DNA of 64,000 nucleotides from positions 118,750,445 through 118,814,444 of the forward strand of contig NC_092053.1 of assembly GCF_003086295.3 (NCBI RefSeq), given 5' to 3'. Shown here piece by piece: positions 24,299 through 35,299 of this stretch. Below the pieces are notes generated by a model. That model searched no databases and was not told where the DNA came from. It saw only the letters and a program-made list of their open reading frames with translations. The stretch comes from Arachis hypogaea. Lineage: Eukaryota; Streptophyta; Magnoliopsida; Fabales; Fabaceae. The position numbers and the translations under genes are program-made. How positions within the stretch are numbered: position 1 is the first letter of the stretch; every line of letters begins with the position of its first letter.

Positions 24299-24481
24299 AT
24301 GTGGTACTTGGATAGTGGATGCTCTAGACACATGACCAAAAAGTCCACATTCTTCATCAAGCTTGATAAATACTATAGAGGCTTTGTGACTTTTGGTGAC
24401 AATAGAAAAAGAAAGATAGTGGCCATAGATAAAGTGGGTAAGTGTTTCTCCACATTTATTAATGATTGTATTTTTAGTTGA
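24299..24481 (+). pseudogene. Copia protease start, unit B, truncated
   Basis: Open frame MWYLDSGCSRHMTKKSTFF...FGDNRKRKIVAIDKVGKC with the DSG retropepsin motif. It stops at the same LTR joint as unit A. Confidence 0.78.
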
Positions 24482-24667
24482 TGTATTTTTAGTTCACTGT
24501 AATACACATTGCACATAAATATGTTTGACTCCCAATACGTCAAGAGACAAAATTAAAATATCTCCTATTTTCTATTCAAAGTTTCTTAACAGAATTCAAA
24601 GTTTGAAAGCAAAATTAAAAGGAGGTCAAGATTCAACCCCTCTTCTCTTAGCCACCGATAACCATTA
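24482..24667 (+). repeat. Copia LTR 3, 3' ~190 bp only
   Basis: Third copy of the LTR end (ttcactgtaatacac...gataaccatta). It closes the LTR-gag-LTR-gag-LTR array. Its terminal CA has decayed to TA. Confidence 0.85.
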
Positions 24668-25309
24668 GATATAATTTTAATTTTAGTTTTTATTGCTAAA
24701 TTTGTTAATGTTTAGAACTTTCATAGATAGAAATGATAGTTTATCCTTAAATATACGTAAATATTTTTTAAAAATTATTATGGATAAATTTTTAATTAGT
24801 AAATTAAATTAAAGCATAAATAAAATCTTCCAATTCTGGATATTATTAGAAAACAAGGTATTGAGCAGTTTATAAAAATTTCCAAACCGTTTTTCAAATA
24901 ATAAAATTTGTAAATACGGTTAAACTTTTGTACGAAAAATGTGCTGACTTGAGATTTTTTGTAGTTTAAAGAATAGGTATTTAATTTTCTTTTTAAAAAT
25001 TAAAATGTTAACCGACTAACAATTCTTTAAGAATTCAAGTCTACACATCTAGTATTTTAATAATTGAAGTGTTGAAATAAAGACTTTTATAATAAAATAA
25101 TTTAATTAACTATCATGTGCTATAAAAATATATATTAAAATTATTATTGTAAATATTTTTAAATTTTTTATTTAAATAAATAAATAATAAATATGTTAAA
25201 AATTTAAATTTTGTATTTTTGTATAAATTTTTTAATTAATAATATTAATATGTGATTTTAGGATACATGTTCGATAAGTCGATAATAAAAATGTTTTACT
25301 CAAAATTAT

Positions 25310-25812
25310 GAGATAATATTCAATTTGGTCTTCATGTAAGTTACAATTTAGTCCTTAAAATTTTAATTGTTTTATTTAATTTTTAAATTTTGTGAACATA
25401 ATTCATGTTAGTCTTTGAAAAATTTTTTAACATACAAACGTTAATAGAACACTGTCATGAACAGTTAGATACCACATTAAACCTTATAAAATAATATCGT
25501 TTTAGTTTTGACACTCAAATAACCCAAAAACAACCTCGTAAATAGTATTTATTAAAATTTTACCTAATAAAATAAATGATATGATGTCGTTTTTGAGCTA
25601 TTTAAATGTCAAAATTAACACTATATTATTTTATAAGTTTTAATGTGACATCTGATAACAGCGTTCTATTAATATTTTTATACTAATAATAATCTTAAAA
25701 ATTAATATAAAGTATGCTTATAAATTTTAAGAATTAAATAAAGACATTTAAAATTTTAAAGATTAAATTAAGATTTATGTATAAGTTTAGTGACCAAATT
25801 GAATATTAATTT
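25310..25812. mobile_element. Foldback MITE with 9-bp target duplication
   Basis: The ends GAGATAATATTCAATTTGGTC and GACCAAATTGAATATTAATTT are inverted repeats that extend inward for >150 bp. Flanking CAAAATTAT at 25301-25309 and 25813-25821 is a perfect 9-bp duplication, pointing to the Mutator superfamily. There is no ORF. Confidence 0.85.
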
Positions 25813-25884
25813 CAAAATTATTGAAGAAAAATATTCGGCTAAACCCATTGAATTCCTCGAAGTTCAAAGCTGTTTTTTATTTTA

Positions 25885-26056
25885 GTGATTTTAATATATC
25901 GTCAGAGGAGGCGGCGTTTAAAAAATATAAACGTGCCAGATGCCACTGATGGTGTGCTATACTTATTGGAATGCACAACCCTAGTCAATTCTTGGATTCA
26001 AAACAAGAAATCAAATTCAGTTGAGACCTTTGACGTGCTTATCGGCTTACACATAT
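25885..26056. repeat. Large inverted repeat, right arm piece 1
   Basis: Inverse copy of about 16915-17080 (gtcagaggaggcggcg...cggcttacac). It is followed by an AT-rich insertion and the Tat element that separate it from piece 2 at 40985. Confidence 0.85.
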
Positions 26057-26302
26057 TAAGAGTAAGCTTGTTTAGAAAGTTTTAAAAATTATTTTTTTTA
26101 ATTTTTAATTTATAAAAAATAATAATATTAATATTTAGTGTATTTTTAAAATTAAATTGTAATGTTTTAAAAAATTATTTAAGTATTTATGAAAAAGTTA
26201 AAAAAATAAATTTTTTTATAATAATTTTTTTATCATATTTATTTAAAAATAAATACTTTTAGAATTAAAAAATCAAATACAAAATAACTTATTTATAAGT
26301 TA

Positions 26303-26835
26303 TGTTATGTAGGTAACTTGAGATAGGTGGGTTGGGCTTGTAAGATTGGCCCAAATGCAGATAGAAGATGGTCTCCGACTTGTACGCGTTCGAGAGCCGC
26401 GCGTCCGAGTTGTGTATGTGAAGGAATGAGGGAGTGGTACTTGCAATGACACTCCGATACCTAAGTTAGCAAGGGAGCAAGCAGGTTTAGAAAGTATTGG
26501 AACTTAGTTTTATTTGAGTGGGTTAGTGTATTTATAGTGGTGATCCAATAACCACCGTTCGAGTAGTTCCACTTCTGAAGGTGGATAACCGTCATTTTAT
26601 CTTTGGGTTGTTGAATATTGCTTCTGGAAGGGGATAAGAGATTTTAGGAGGCAGTTACTTATTTGAATAAGTGCTATCTGCCAGCTCATCTCGAGCGCAA
26701 CCTCTTTGGGGAGGGGCTCACGTTGAACCCGACCTCTTTCCTGGGAGGTCGGTTAGGTGGTGAAGGCCAACCTTTTGATTTGGCCTTTTTGGCTTACTTG
26801 GACCTGGATCATAGTGTGGGGTCATGGTATGAACA
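26303..26835 (-). repeat. 3' LTR of the Tat element
   Basis: Pairs with 37458-37989. Contains a minus-strand TATAAATAC near 26527-26535. It borders the polypurine tract at 26836-26850. Confidence 0.95.
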
Positions 26836-26850
26836 GTGCCCCTACTCGAG
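26836..26850 (-). other. Polypurine tract
   Basis: Minus strand reads CTCGAGTAGGGGCAC immediately before the 3' LTR. The GAGTAGGGG core is the expected plus-strand primer. Confidence 0.7.
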
Positions 26851-27082
26851 TCCGATTTCTTTGCTATGAGTCGGGTTCGACTAATAACTGAACTCGGGTT
26901 GTCCAAGTCGGGAACCGACGTGATTTAAGTTAAAAACCGACGTGATTTTGAATTTCTCAACCGTCGTGTCTAATCAAACGTCGCGTCCGTTTGGGATTTC
27001 GCATTTACACGTGGGGGCAGTTACATTGGTAACGGCGCGTTTCTTTTAATGAGTGTGTCATTTTACCGTTGTGCCCCTGGCG

Positions 27083-27092
27083 TATTATAAAT
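27083..27092 (+). promoter_or_regulatory. TATA box of the antisense ORF
   Basis: The plus-strand sequence here contains TATAAATAC, followed by a pyrimidine-rich leader (ccctcttctttctttg) and, ~440 bp on, the ATG of the extra ORF. The leader is long and may contain an intron (GT near 27247). Confidence 0.5.
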
Positions 27093-27535
27093 ACTTTTTC
27101 CCTCTTCTTTCTTTGTTTTCTTTCGTCTTCTCTTCAAAGTTTCTTGCCTTCCTTTCTCATTCAAAGATTTCTTTTAGTCTTCCGTCTCGGGGCACTTCGT
27201 TGCTTTCCACTGCTGCGACTATTTCTCCTTGATTATTTAGAGAAAGGTTAGTCTTTCTTTTACATTCTTCAGTTAATTGTGTAGTGCTTTGTCTTTGTTC
27301 GGAGTGCTTTTGTGTGTTTGAGGAGATTTTTGTGTTTTTACTACTCCTTTGCTTGCATTGTGAGGTGTTAGCATTTTCGCAAGTTTATTAGATGTCGTTG
27401 TTGTCGTCTGGTGGTTTTCTTTATTTTGCTTTTGGAGAAAGATTGTCTTGTCTTTGGGAGCCCTGTTTTTTGATGATTTTATTTTTTTTTGTAGGTCTTA
27501 TCACCTTTATACCTACTTCCTTTTTGTCGGAAAAA

Positions 27536-30500
27536 ATGTCTTCCCATATCCCTGAGACCCTCTCGAGATGGGTAGATGATTCTGTGCTTGATGAGAAACC
27601 TTTAGTAGATGTCGATTTTATTACTGAGCTCCGTACCCATCATAGGATTTGTAGTTTGGAGGATGATGAGTGATGAATCCATATTTTACGATATATTTTG
27701 GTTTGATTTGAGTGGATTCCATCACATAAACCCACATTTATTCACCTAAATAGCATGCTTTTGACATTTCTTCCTAAATTGTGCTTGAAAGTGAAAACAT
27801 GCTCTTTTGTGCTTAATTTAGTCAATGTTATTCACTTTAATCCCATTTGGTGCCTTGATGTATTTGTTAAGTGATTTTCAGGTTTCCAAGGCAAGTATGT
27901 GTTGAAGAAGTGAGGAAAAGAGCATGCAAAAGGGAAGAATTCAAGAAATGAAGGATTTGGAAAGCTGCCAGCCCTGACCTCTCTGTACTAAATTTATCAT
28001 AACTTGAGCTACAGAGGTCCAAATGAGGCGGTTCCAGCGGCATTGGAAAGCTAACGTCCGGAGCTTCAAAATGGTATGCAATTTACTATAGTGGACATAA
28101 GTCTACGTGTGCGTACGCACAGGTACTTGTGCGTATGCACAAGTCGGGATTCAGCATGTGTGCGGACGCACATGTCTGTGCGTCCGCACAGGTCCTTGCA
28201 CGTGAGCTCATTAATGCAAATCGTTGGGGGCGAATTCTGGGCCTCCAAAACCCAATCCAACTCACTTTCTGAAGCTATTTAAGGCCAAATTGAAGATGAA
28301 TGAAGGGGAGGGCAGTTAGGTTTAGTTTTTATTATGTTTTCTCTTAGTTTCTAGAGAGAGAAGCTCTCCCCTCTCTCTAGAATTAGGGTTTTATTAGTTA
28401 ATTTCCTTTTAATTTCAGCTTTTAATTCTTATTCTAGTGTAGTTTCATTTATGTTTCCATGTTCTTCTATCTTGTTCTTCTTCATTTCTCTTGTTATTTC
28501 CTTTATTTTGTCATTTTTATGCTTATGGATACTCTTTGTTACTTTAATTTTAATTAATGTAAATTTATGTTTCCATGTCATTTATTGCTTTCTCTAGTTG
28601 TTATTGTCACTTTCTTGCTTTGGTAGTTTTAGAATTTATTTTATTGCAATTTAATATTATTTTATTCTCATGCACACAAGTATTTGATAAAATGTTTGGC
28701 TTAGTTTTTACTTAGTTTTTCTCCACTCTTGGCTTGAAATTGTTGGCTTTGGCGATCCTTGAGTCATTGATGTCCATTCTTATTTGATATATTAGAGTAG
28801 TTAGTTGATTTGGTTTCCCTTGACTCTATGTGACCCCTTAGTGTTGACATAGGACTTAGGGATTGAAATTAACTATGCCTATTTGACTTATTTTCGATGT
28901 AAGGTTGACTAAGTAGGATTAACTCTTCATAATCATCATTTGTTTGTGGTCAATGTCTAGGATAGGTAGCCTTAGCTCTCAATTACTTGCCAAGATGCTT
29001 TCTTGCATTTGAAGTTTTATTTCCTTGCATTTAATTGCTTTGACTTTTATTGCTTTGATGTTTAATTTCTTGCATGTTTAGTTTTTCACACTCTTGGTTG
29101 AGAAATTGGATGTCTGGGGGGAATTGAGTTGTGGATGTCCATTCCGCATTGTGTGAGAATAGTTAATTGGTTTGGTTTCCATTGACGCTAGTTTTTCACT
29201 AAGTAATTAGTGAGTTGACTAGGACTTATGGATTGAGATCAATTATGCTTTTGACTAATTCTCAAGGAGGATTGATTAATTTGGATTGATTCCACACAAT
29301 TGCCATGTTTGTGCTCCATAACTAGGATATGAATCCTAAACTCCCCAATTCTTGCCAAGAGTTGCCATTTATATTCCTTGCATGTTTACTTGCTTTCTTG
29401 CTATTTACATCTCTTGCTCTCTCTTGCTTTCATTCCCCAATCCCCCATGCTTTTCTCCTTCATAGCCAATAATATTACATTTTATTGCAACTCCTAGGGA
29501 AGACGACCCGGGAGCTAAATACTCTCGATTTATTTTGTATTGTGACATTATTATTTGATCGTGAGAATTCATTATTGGTTTGGACTATGCTACCACCAAA
29601 ATGATGCTTGTTTTGATGATTGATTCTGAACCATACGATAATCCTCATTCTCAATGAGCCTAAGTATGAATTGGTGGCCTCGGATCCTGAGGACCGGGTT
29701 TGTTATGGGAGGGTTGCTGATTCTGATCCTCATTTTTTCTTTATGTACGATTGCCTTTTTACCCATCTGGGGGTTTCCTTTCCTTTCTCTGACTTTGAAA
29801 TGGAGGTCTTGGGCCATTGCCGAGTTGCTCCTACCCAACTCCACCCCAACTCTTGGAGTTTCATGAAAATCTACCAACTCATCAGTCAAGAGCTGGACTT
29901 CTCGACTTCTTTAAAGATTTTTTTCTATCTTTTCCATCTGACCAAACCATTTAGCGCTCAGAATAATAAGCAACAGTGAGTATCCTTCCGAGCTATTCAG
30001 GGACGAAAGGTTTTTTCAATCTTTGTTGAATCTTTTCACGATTTTAAAAACTTCTTCTTTAAAGTCTAAGCTGTGGAGGGCCACCATCCCTTTTTTCTAG
30101 ATGAGAACAATTATCCTCGATTTCCTTTATACTGGTCGGAGGTCTCCCCTGTTGAAAAGTATGGCCTGAATGATTTGGACGAGGTTGAGGAGGCCATTGT
30201 GGGGTTTTTCCGGGAGGCTTGGGGGAGAGCTCCCAATCTGGATACTAAGAAATTTCTCCTTGGTCCTCGGAGTTTCGTTCACTATGAGCTAGGTAGTTTT
30301 GATTTCTTTTGTGGTTGTTACTAAAGAATCTCGACTTGTGATGTTTTCCGATTTGTAAACTGATTGATTTTTTATTTCTTCCTTTTAGAAATGGTGAAGA
30401 GTGGATCCAGCGCTGCCTATCAGAAGGTCTAGGAGGCCAAGAGGAAGGCTCGGGCCCGAGCTGATGCTGCGAGGTCAGAGCTACTGGCATTCCTCCTCCT

Positions 30501-31440
30501 CCTTCTCATGACTCGGGGACCTTCTCTCGCCCGATTATGGTAACCTCTGCCTCTGCTTCTCCTCTTCCTCCTCCTGCCCCTATCCCCCCCAGTCCAACCT
30601 CTTTTCGAACCCGAAAAAAAGAAATGTAGGACCTTGGAGCCCGGTTCTATTGCTGGAGAGGCCGGCTTCGACGGTTCGAAGTTCATTCGGAAGCACATCT
30701 TCCCTCATAGCCAAATCACTATAGATGATGCTTCCCTTCGAAATCATCTTCAGGTTTTGGTTTGGGGAGGGGTTCGGACTGCTGGGGTTTGAACTGCGCT
30801 TCTTGACATCTTGGACAAAACTCCTTTGAGTTCTTTGAGCTTTTCCCAAAAAACTGTGGAGGAACTTCAGGGGAGGATTGTTCTTTATCAAGAAGAGGAG
30901 CAAAGGCTTCAAGGGGAGAATACCTGGCTAAAGGAGGAGTTGACCCGACTTCAGGAGAGGGAGAAGAAGCTAATGGGTTAGTGTACCATGGCGGAGGGCC
31001 TGAAGGAGAAGGCAGAGTAAAATTATGTCAGGTTTTTTTTTTTGAAAATATTGATCTTCAGAAGCAGCTGGAGTCGAATTGGGAGGCCTATCAGGAGCTG
31101 GAGGATTCAATTGTTTAGAGCTCAGAGGAGGCTTGGAGGGTGTTTAAGGAACAGGTCGGAGTCATTGCTCCTGGCTTGGACCTTTTCCTTCTCTATCCCG
31201 ACAAGATCGTTGTTGATGGAGCTATTTTCTCCCCTCCTCGTCCTGAAACGAACTACGAGCTGAAGACTCGTGGGCAAAGGATTGTTTAGTCTCCTCCTCG
31301 TGAGGAGCAACAGGAGAGATTCCTGCCGAGTTCTTCAGAAGCTCCGACTTCAGTTGCCGAAGAGACTACTCCGACCCCCCTAACCTCAGTAGCAGATCCG
31401 AGCTCTTCTCCTCTTGATGACCCCAATCTTCCTTCTCAAT
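27536..31440 (+). pseudogene. Antisense extra ORF of the Tat element ('putative gypsy type transposon' family), interrupted
   Basis: From ATG 27536: MSSHIPETLSRWVDDSVLDE... to SLEDDE. A solo LTR then intervenes, after which the frame resumes PKYELVASDPEDRVCYGRVA, FPFSDFEMEVLGHCRVAPTQ, LHPNSWSFMKIYQLISQELD, and (30073 onward) the EGHHPFFLDENNYPRFPLYW block. This is the pattern of Pfam PF04195 (Transposase_28), as I recall it. The 3' part (30390-31440) has Ser/Pro-rich and coiled-coil sequence (EELQGRIVLYQEEEQRLQGE). Several stops replace Trp (for example NNKQQ* before VSFRAIQGRKVF). Extra antisense ORFs between integrase and 3' LTR are known in Tat elements; their function is unknown. Confidence 0.75.
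27671..29653. mobile_element. Solo LTR (1.98 kb) nested in the antisense ORF
   Basis: Begins TGATGAATCC, ends CATTCTCA, and is flanked by ATGAG at 27666-27670 and 29654-29658. Deleting it with one duplication copy rejoins ...SLEDDE and PKYELV... in frame. It contains a palindromic GTGCG/CGCAC tract at 28100-28205 and repeated 'ttcttgcatttaattgcttt' phrases. No primer site or coding region remains. Confidence 0.88.
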
Positions 31441-32248
31441 GATTTTAGCTATTTAGGGCCCGGCTTGTGGGCCCTTTTTGAACAATTTATTTTTTATGTT
31501 TATGTGGTGGTAGTTCCTGACACTTTTGACCTTTTATGGTACGTTAACAAAAAAGTTGCTTTGTTGGGTTCGTCCTTTTTGGATAAGGGCTTTTAAGAAA
31601 TACTTTGTGTGTGCATGCTTTGTAGTCGTTGTGATTTTTTATAAGGCTTTTATGAAAAACCCTTGATTTTGTGAAAAAAAATCTTTTAACTAAGTAGGCT
31701 GTTTTGTCTAAGTTATTGTAAAAAAATTTCGAAGACTTGAGACAGCCTTTGCTTCTATCTTTGAGAGATTTTCTTATCTCTTTTGTATTCCTCACATATT
31801 CAATTTTTGCTTATAGAATTATTTTCGTGACTTAGGTTATTTTTGCGATGCATTTCGATTCTTCTCGGGTTTTCCGACTGGTAGGTCGTTTAGTGGTAAT
31901 GTTCCCGAGTTATCATGATCGTCTTTGTAACCTCTTTACACCGACTTGTAGCTCGTAGTTTCATCCTGCCGACCATTTAGGTCAGTCATAGGATTTTCAC
32001 GCTTTTTTGAGCTTAAATCGGTGCATTTCGTAGAACAATGATGACAATAATGGAATTATAAAGAGACAGAATAAAATCTTTATTTATAGATGGAGGTAAC
32101 TTTTGATCTTAGCTACTAAGGGATTTTAAGACTTATTAACCCTTAGACCCCACTTTGATGCCTCATTAAAATCCCCTTTGGGAAAACCATCTTTGGAAAA
32201 AAACTATGAAGTCGGGAAAAAGAGTACATCAGGGAGTGGAGTTCGCTT

Positions 32249-33760
32249 CTAGCTATAATACCTGCTCATGTTACAAGCATGCCACGATCTTGGAAGCACG
32301 GTACCACTCAAGTCAGATACCTTATAGTATCCTTTTCCTAAGACTTCACTTATCTTATATGTCCCTTTTCAATTAGCAGCGAGTTTTTCTTCACCCGACT
32401 TGTTAACGCCGATATCATTCTTGATCAGGACCAAGTCGTCGGAGGTGAAGCTTCTTCGAATGGCTTTCTTGTTGTATCTGTTTGTCATCCTTTGCTTCAG
32501 CGCTGCTTCCCTTATCTGGGCTTGCTCTTGGACTTCGGGGAGTAGTTTAAGTTCTTCTTTGTATGCCTGAATGTTGCCAACCTCGTCGTAGAATCTCACC
32601 CTTGGACTTTGCTCGTTGATTTCGACTGGTATTATGGCCTCTATGCCATAAGCAAGTCGGAAGAGTGTTTCTCCTGTGGCAGATTGAGGTGTAGTCCGAT
32701 ATGCCCATAATACTTGAGGGAGTTCTTCAGCCCAGGCTCCCTTTGTATTTTGTAATCTTTTCTTTAATTCAGCCAGTATAACTTTGTTGGTTGCCTCAGC
32801 TTGTCCATTTGCTTGTGGGTGCTCAACCGAGGTGAACTGATGCTTGTTCTTCATGCTAGCTACCAAGTTTCTGAATGTAGAGTCGGTGAACTGGGTACCA
32901 TTATCCGTGGTGATGGAATGGAAAATTCCATACCTTGTAATGATATTCTTGTAGAGGAACTTTCGACTTCTCTGAGCTGTGATGGTGGCCAATGGTTTTG
33001 CTTCGATCCATTTTGTAAAATAGTCTACTCCCACTATGAGGTATTTTACTTGTTCGGGTTCTTGGGGGAAGGGTCCGAGTATGTCCAACCCCCATTTGGC
33101 AAAAGGCCATGGAGAAGTTATGCTGATGAGTTTCTCAGGGGGAGTGACATGGAAGTTAGCATGCATTTGGCATGGTTGGCACTTCTTCACGAACTCGGTG
33201 GCATCTTTCTGCAAGGTCGGCCAATAGAACCCGGCTCGGATAACTTTCATAGCCAAAGACCTTGCTCCGAGATGGTTTCCGCAGATACCATTGTGCACCT
33301 TCTCTAAGACCTCTGTTGTCTTGGAGGTCGGGACGCACTTCAACAATAGTGTAGATATTCCTCTTTTATAGATGGTATTTTTCACCAAGGTGTAGCTTTG
33401 TGCCTCCCTCCAGATTTTTTTAGCCTCTTTTTCCTCTTTGGGTAGGATGTCGAATTTTATATATTCGATAAAAGGGGTCATCCACCCGAGTTCCAATCCG
33501 GATACCTCAAGGACATCTTGTTTAGCCTCAGTTTTTGTGACAGAGGGTTCTTGGAGAGTTTCCTGAATTAGGCTTCTATTATTCCCTCCTAGCTTGGTAC
33601 TTGCTAACTTGGAGAGGGCATCTGCTCTGCTGTTGAGGTCCCGAGTTATGTGTTTGACCTCAGTCTCCGAGAACCACCTAAGGCACTCCAAAGTTTTATC
33701 TAAGTACCTTTTCATATTTGGGTCTTTAGCTTGATACTCCCCATTGATTTGAGAGGTCAC
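32249..33760 (-). pseudogene. pol: Integrase with C-terminal half of the second RNase H
   Basis: Begins in the archaeal-type RNase H end (HITRDLNSRADALSKLAS). It then has the HHCC zinc finger (VHNGICGNHLGARSLAMKVI ... CQPCQ) and the D-D-E core: WGLDILGPFP, TDNGTQF, and the glutamate in HPQANGQAEATNK. A C-terminal domain ends in a LPRSWHACNM-type tail. A single TGA replaces Trp after EEKLAAN (near 32369); beyond it the frame runs on to the natural TAG at 32249-32251. At the head a stop near 33763 (VVFNDS*) separates it from 33764-34030. The integrase core itself looks intact. Confidence 0.92.
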
Positions 33761-33763
33761 TAC

Positions 33764-34503
33764 TTAAGAGTCGTTGAAGACCACTACTTTTGTTGCACCG
33801 ATTTTTTGTGCTAGTTTTAATCTGGCGATCAAGGCTTCATATTCTGCTTGGTTGTTGGAGTCTGGGAACTCAAATTTGAGGGAGACTTCTATTTGGGTTC
33901 CCTCTTGGTTGGCCAATATTATGCCTGCACCACTTCCAATTTTGTTGGAAGAACCATCCACATACAACTCCCAAGCTGTGGAGGCCTCCTCTTGATCTCC
34001 TGCATATTCTGCCATGAAGTCGTGAGGCATTGAGCTTTTATTGCTGTCCGAGTTTCATACCTGAGGTCGAACTCAAATAGTTCTATAGCCCATTGAACCA
34101 TTCTGCCCGCAATGTCTGTTTTTTGAAGAATTTGCTTCATGGACTGATTCGTTCGAACTTTTATTGTGTGAGCTTGAAAATAAGGCCGTAGCCTTCGAGA
34201 CGCCACTATTAAGGCATACGCAAACTTCTCGAGTTTTTGGTACCTTAACTCGAGGCCTTGTAGAACTTTGCTGGTGAAGTATACTGGATGTTGCCCAACC
34301 TCATCTTCTCGTATTAGTGCTGATGCAACAGCCTTTTCGGCTATAGACAAATATAGGACGAGATCTTCCCTGATTTTAGGTCGGGTCAGAATGGGAGGTT
34401 GGCTTAAAAACCTTTTGAACTCCTGAAAAGCTTCTTCGCATTCTGGAGTCCATTCGAACTGGCATCCTTTTTTTAGTAGAGAGAAAAGTGGTAGGGATCT
34501 CAA
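33764..34503 (-). pseudogene. pol: RNase H plus start of archaeal-type RNase H
   Basis: The first block (34503-34060) is the retroviral-type RNase H: FEWTPECEEAFQEFKRFLSQ, LYLSIAEKAVASALIRED, QKLEKFAYALIVASRRLRPY. After a frameshift near 34025, the second (WELYVDGSSNKIGSGAGIIL, NNQAEYEALIARLKLA) is the archaeal-type aRNH with its DGSS and E-x-EAL motifs. The doubled RNase H supports Tat lineage. Confidence 0.88.
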
Positions 34504-34554
34504 TGCTGATCTTGCTAAGAACTTGGAGAGAGTTGTAAGTCGGCCATTCAGCTG

Positions 34555-35287
34555 CTAGACTTCTCTTAAACAGGTCGGGCTCTTCATTTCTAGGACGGTT
34601 CTACACTTGTCGGGGTTAGCTTCTATCCCCCTTTGTGTTAGCATAAACCCTAGAAATTTTCCAGCCTCTACTGCAAAGGTGCACTTTGCGGGATTCAATC
34701 TCATCCCGTGCGTCCTTATGGTGCTAAAGACTCGTGAGAGATCGGTCAAGAGGTCTGCCTCATCCTTGGTTTTTATTAACATGTCGTCCACATATACTTC
34801 CATTAAGCTCCCAAGGTGAGGTGCAAACACCTTGTTCATTAGCCTTTGGTATGTGGCTCCTGTATTCTTTAGCCCAAATGGCATAACCACATAGCAATAA
34901 TTTGCTCTAGGCGTGATGAAGGATGTCTTCTCCTGGTCTGGCTTATACATCGGGTCCATAATAACAAGTATTGATATCCCGAGCTGGAATCTACTAGGGT
35001 AACAATATTTGGAAGAGGATATGGGTCTTTTTAGGTGCCTTGTTCAAGTCGGTGTAGTCAACGCACATTCTCCACTTGCCGTTCTGTTTCTTGACTAGCA
35101 CTACATTTGCCAGCCAGGCTGGATATTTGACCTCTCTGATGAAACCGGCTTCTAGGAGGGCTTGTATTTGTTCTTCGACCACTTGAGCTCGTTCAGGACC
35201 GAGTTTCCGCCGTCTTTGCTGAACAGGTCGAGATCCTGGGTAGACTGCTAATTTGTGCGCCATGAGCTTGGGATCTATCCTGGGCAT
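34555..35287 (-). pseudogene. pol: Reverse transcriptase, frameshifted
   Basis: The N-terminal part (35287-34994) has the fingers motif GKWRMCVDYTDLNKA. The C-terminal part (34959-34555) has VVMPFGLKNTGATYQRLMNK and the catalytic YVDDMLIK, then KCTFAVEAGKFLGFMLTQRG. Between them a small deletion removes the 'YSGYNQI' block that usually carries the first catalytic aspartate, so the enzyme is inactive as read. A stop ends it near 34555. Confidence 0.9.
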
Positions 35288-35299
35288 GTCGGAGGCTTT

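Larger units (their letters stand above)
17607..24746 (+). mobile_element. MULE-like inverted-repeat element with captured gene fragment, split by a copia insertion
   Basis: The left end GGGTAAACTATCATTTCTAT (17607) is mirrored by AGAAATGATAGTTTATCC ending near 24746. The subterminal phrase tacccataaaaaataggttttgtacgacaaaact (17675-17710) is mirrored at about 18685-18725. The right arm is therefore interrupted between its inner part (~18735) and outer part (~24700) by the copia complex. The original element was ~1.2 kb and carries a glycine-rich RNA-binding protein fragment in its centre. A clean target duplication was not found. Confidence 0.6.

Noticed and set aside
26836..32248. Possible env-like gene downstream of integrase
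   Set aside because: The frame there is on the opposite strand and matches the Transposase_28-type extra ORF; no signal peptide or membrane pattern of an envelope protein was seen.
32801..33307. 168-codon open frame on the plus strand
   Set aside because: It is the shadow of the integrase on the minus strand, whose HHCC and DDE motifs are clear; the plus frame has no recognisable domain.
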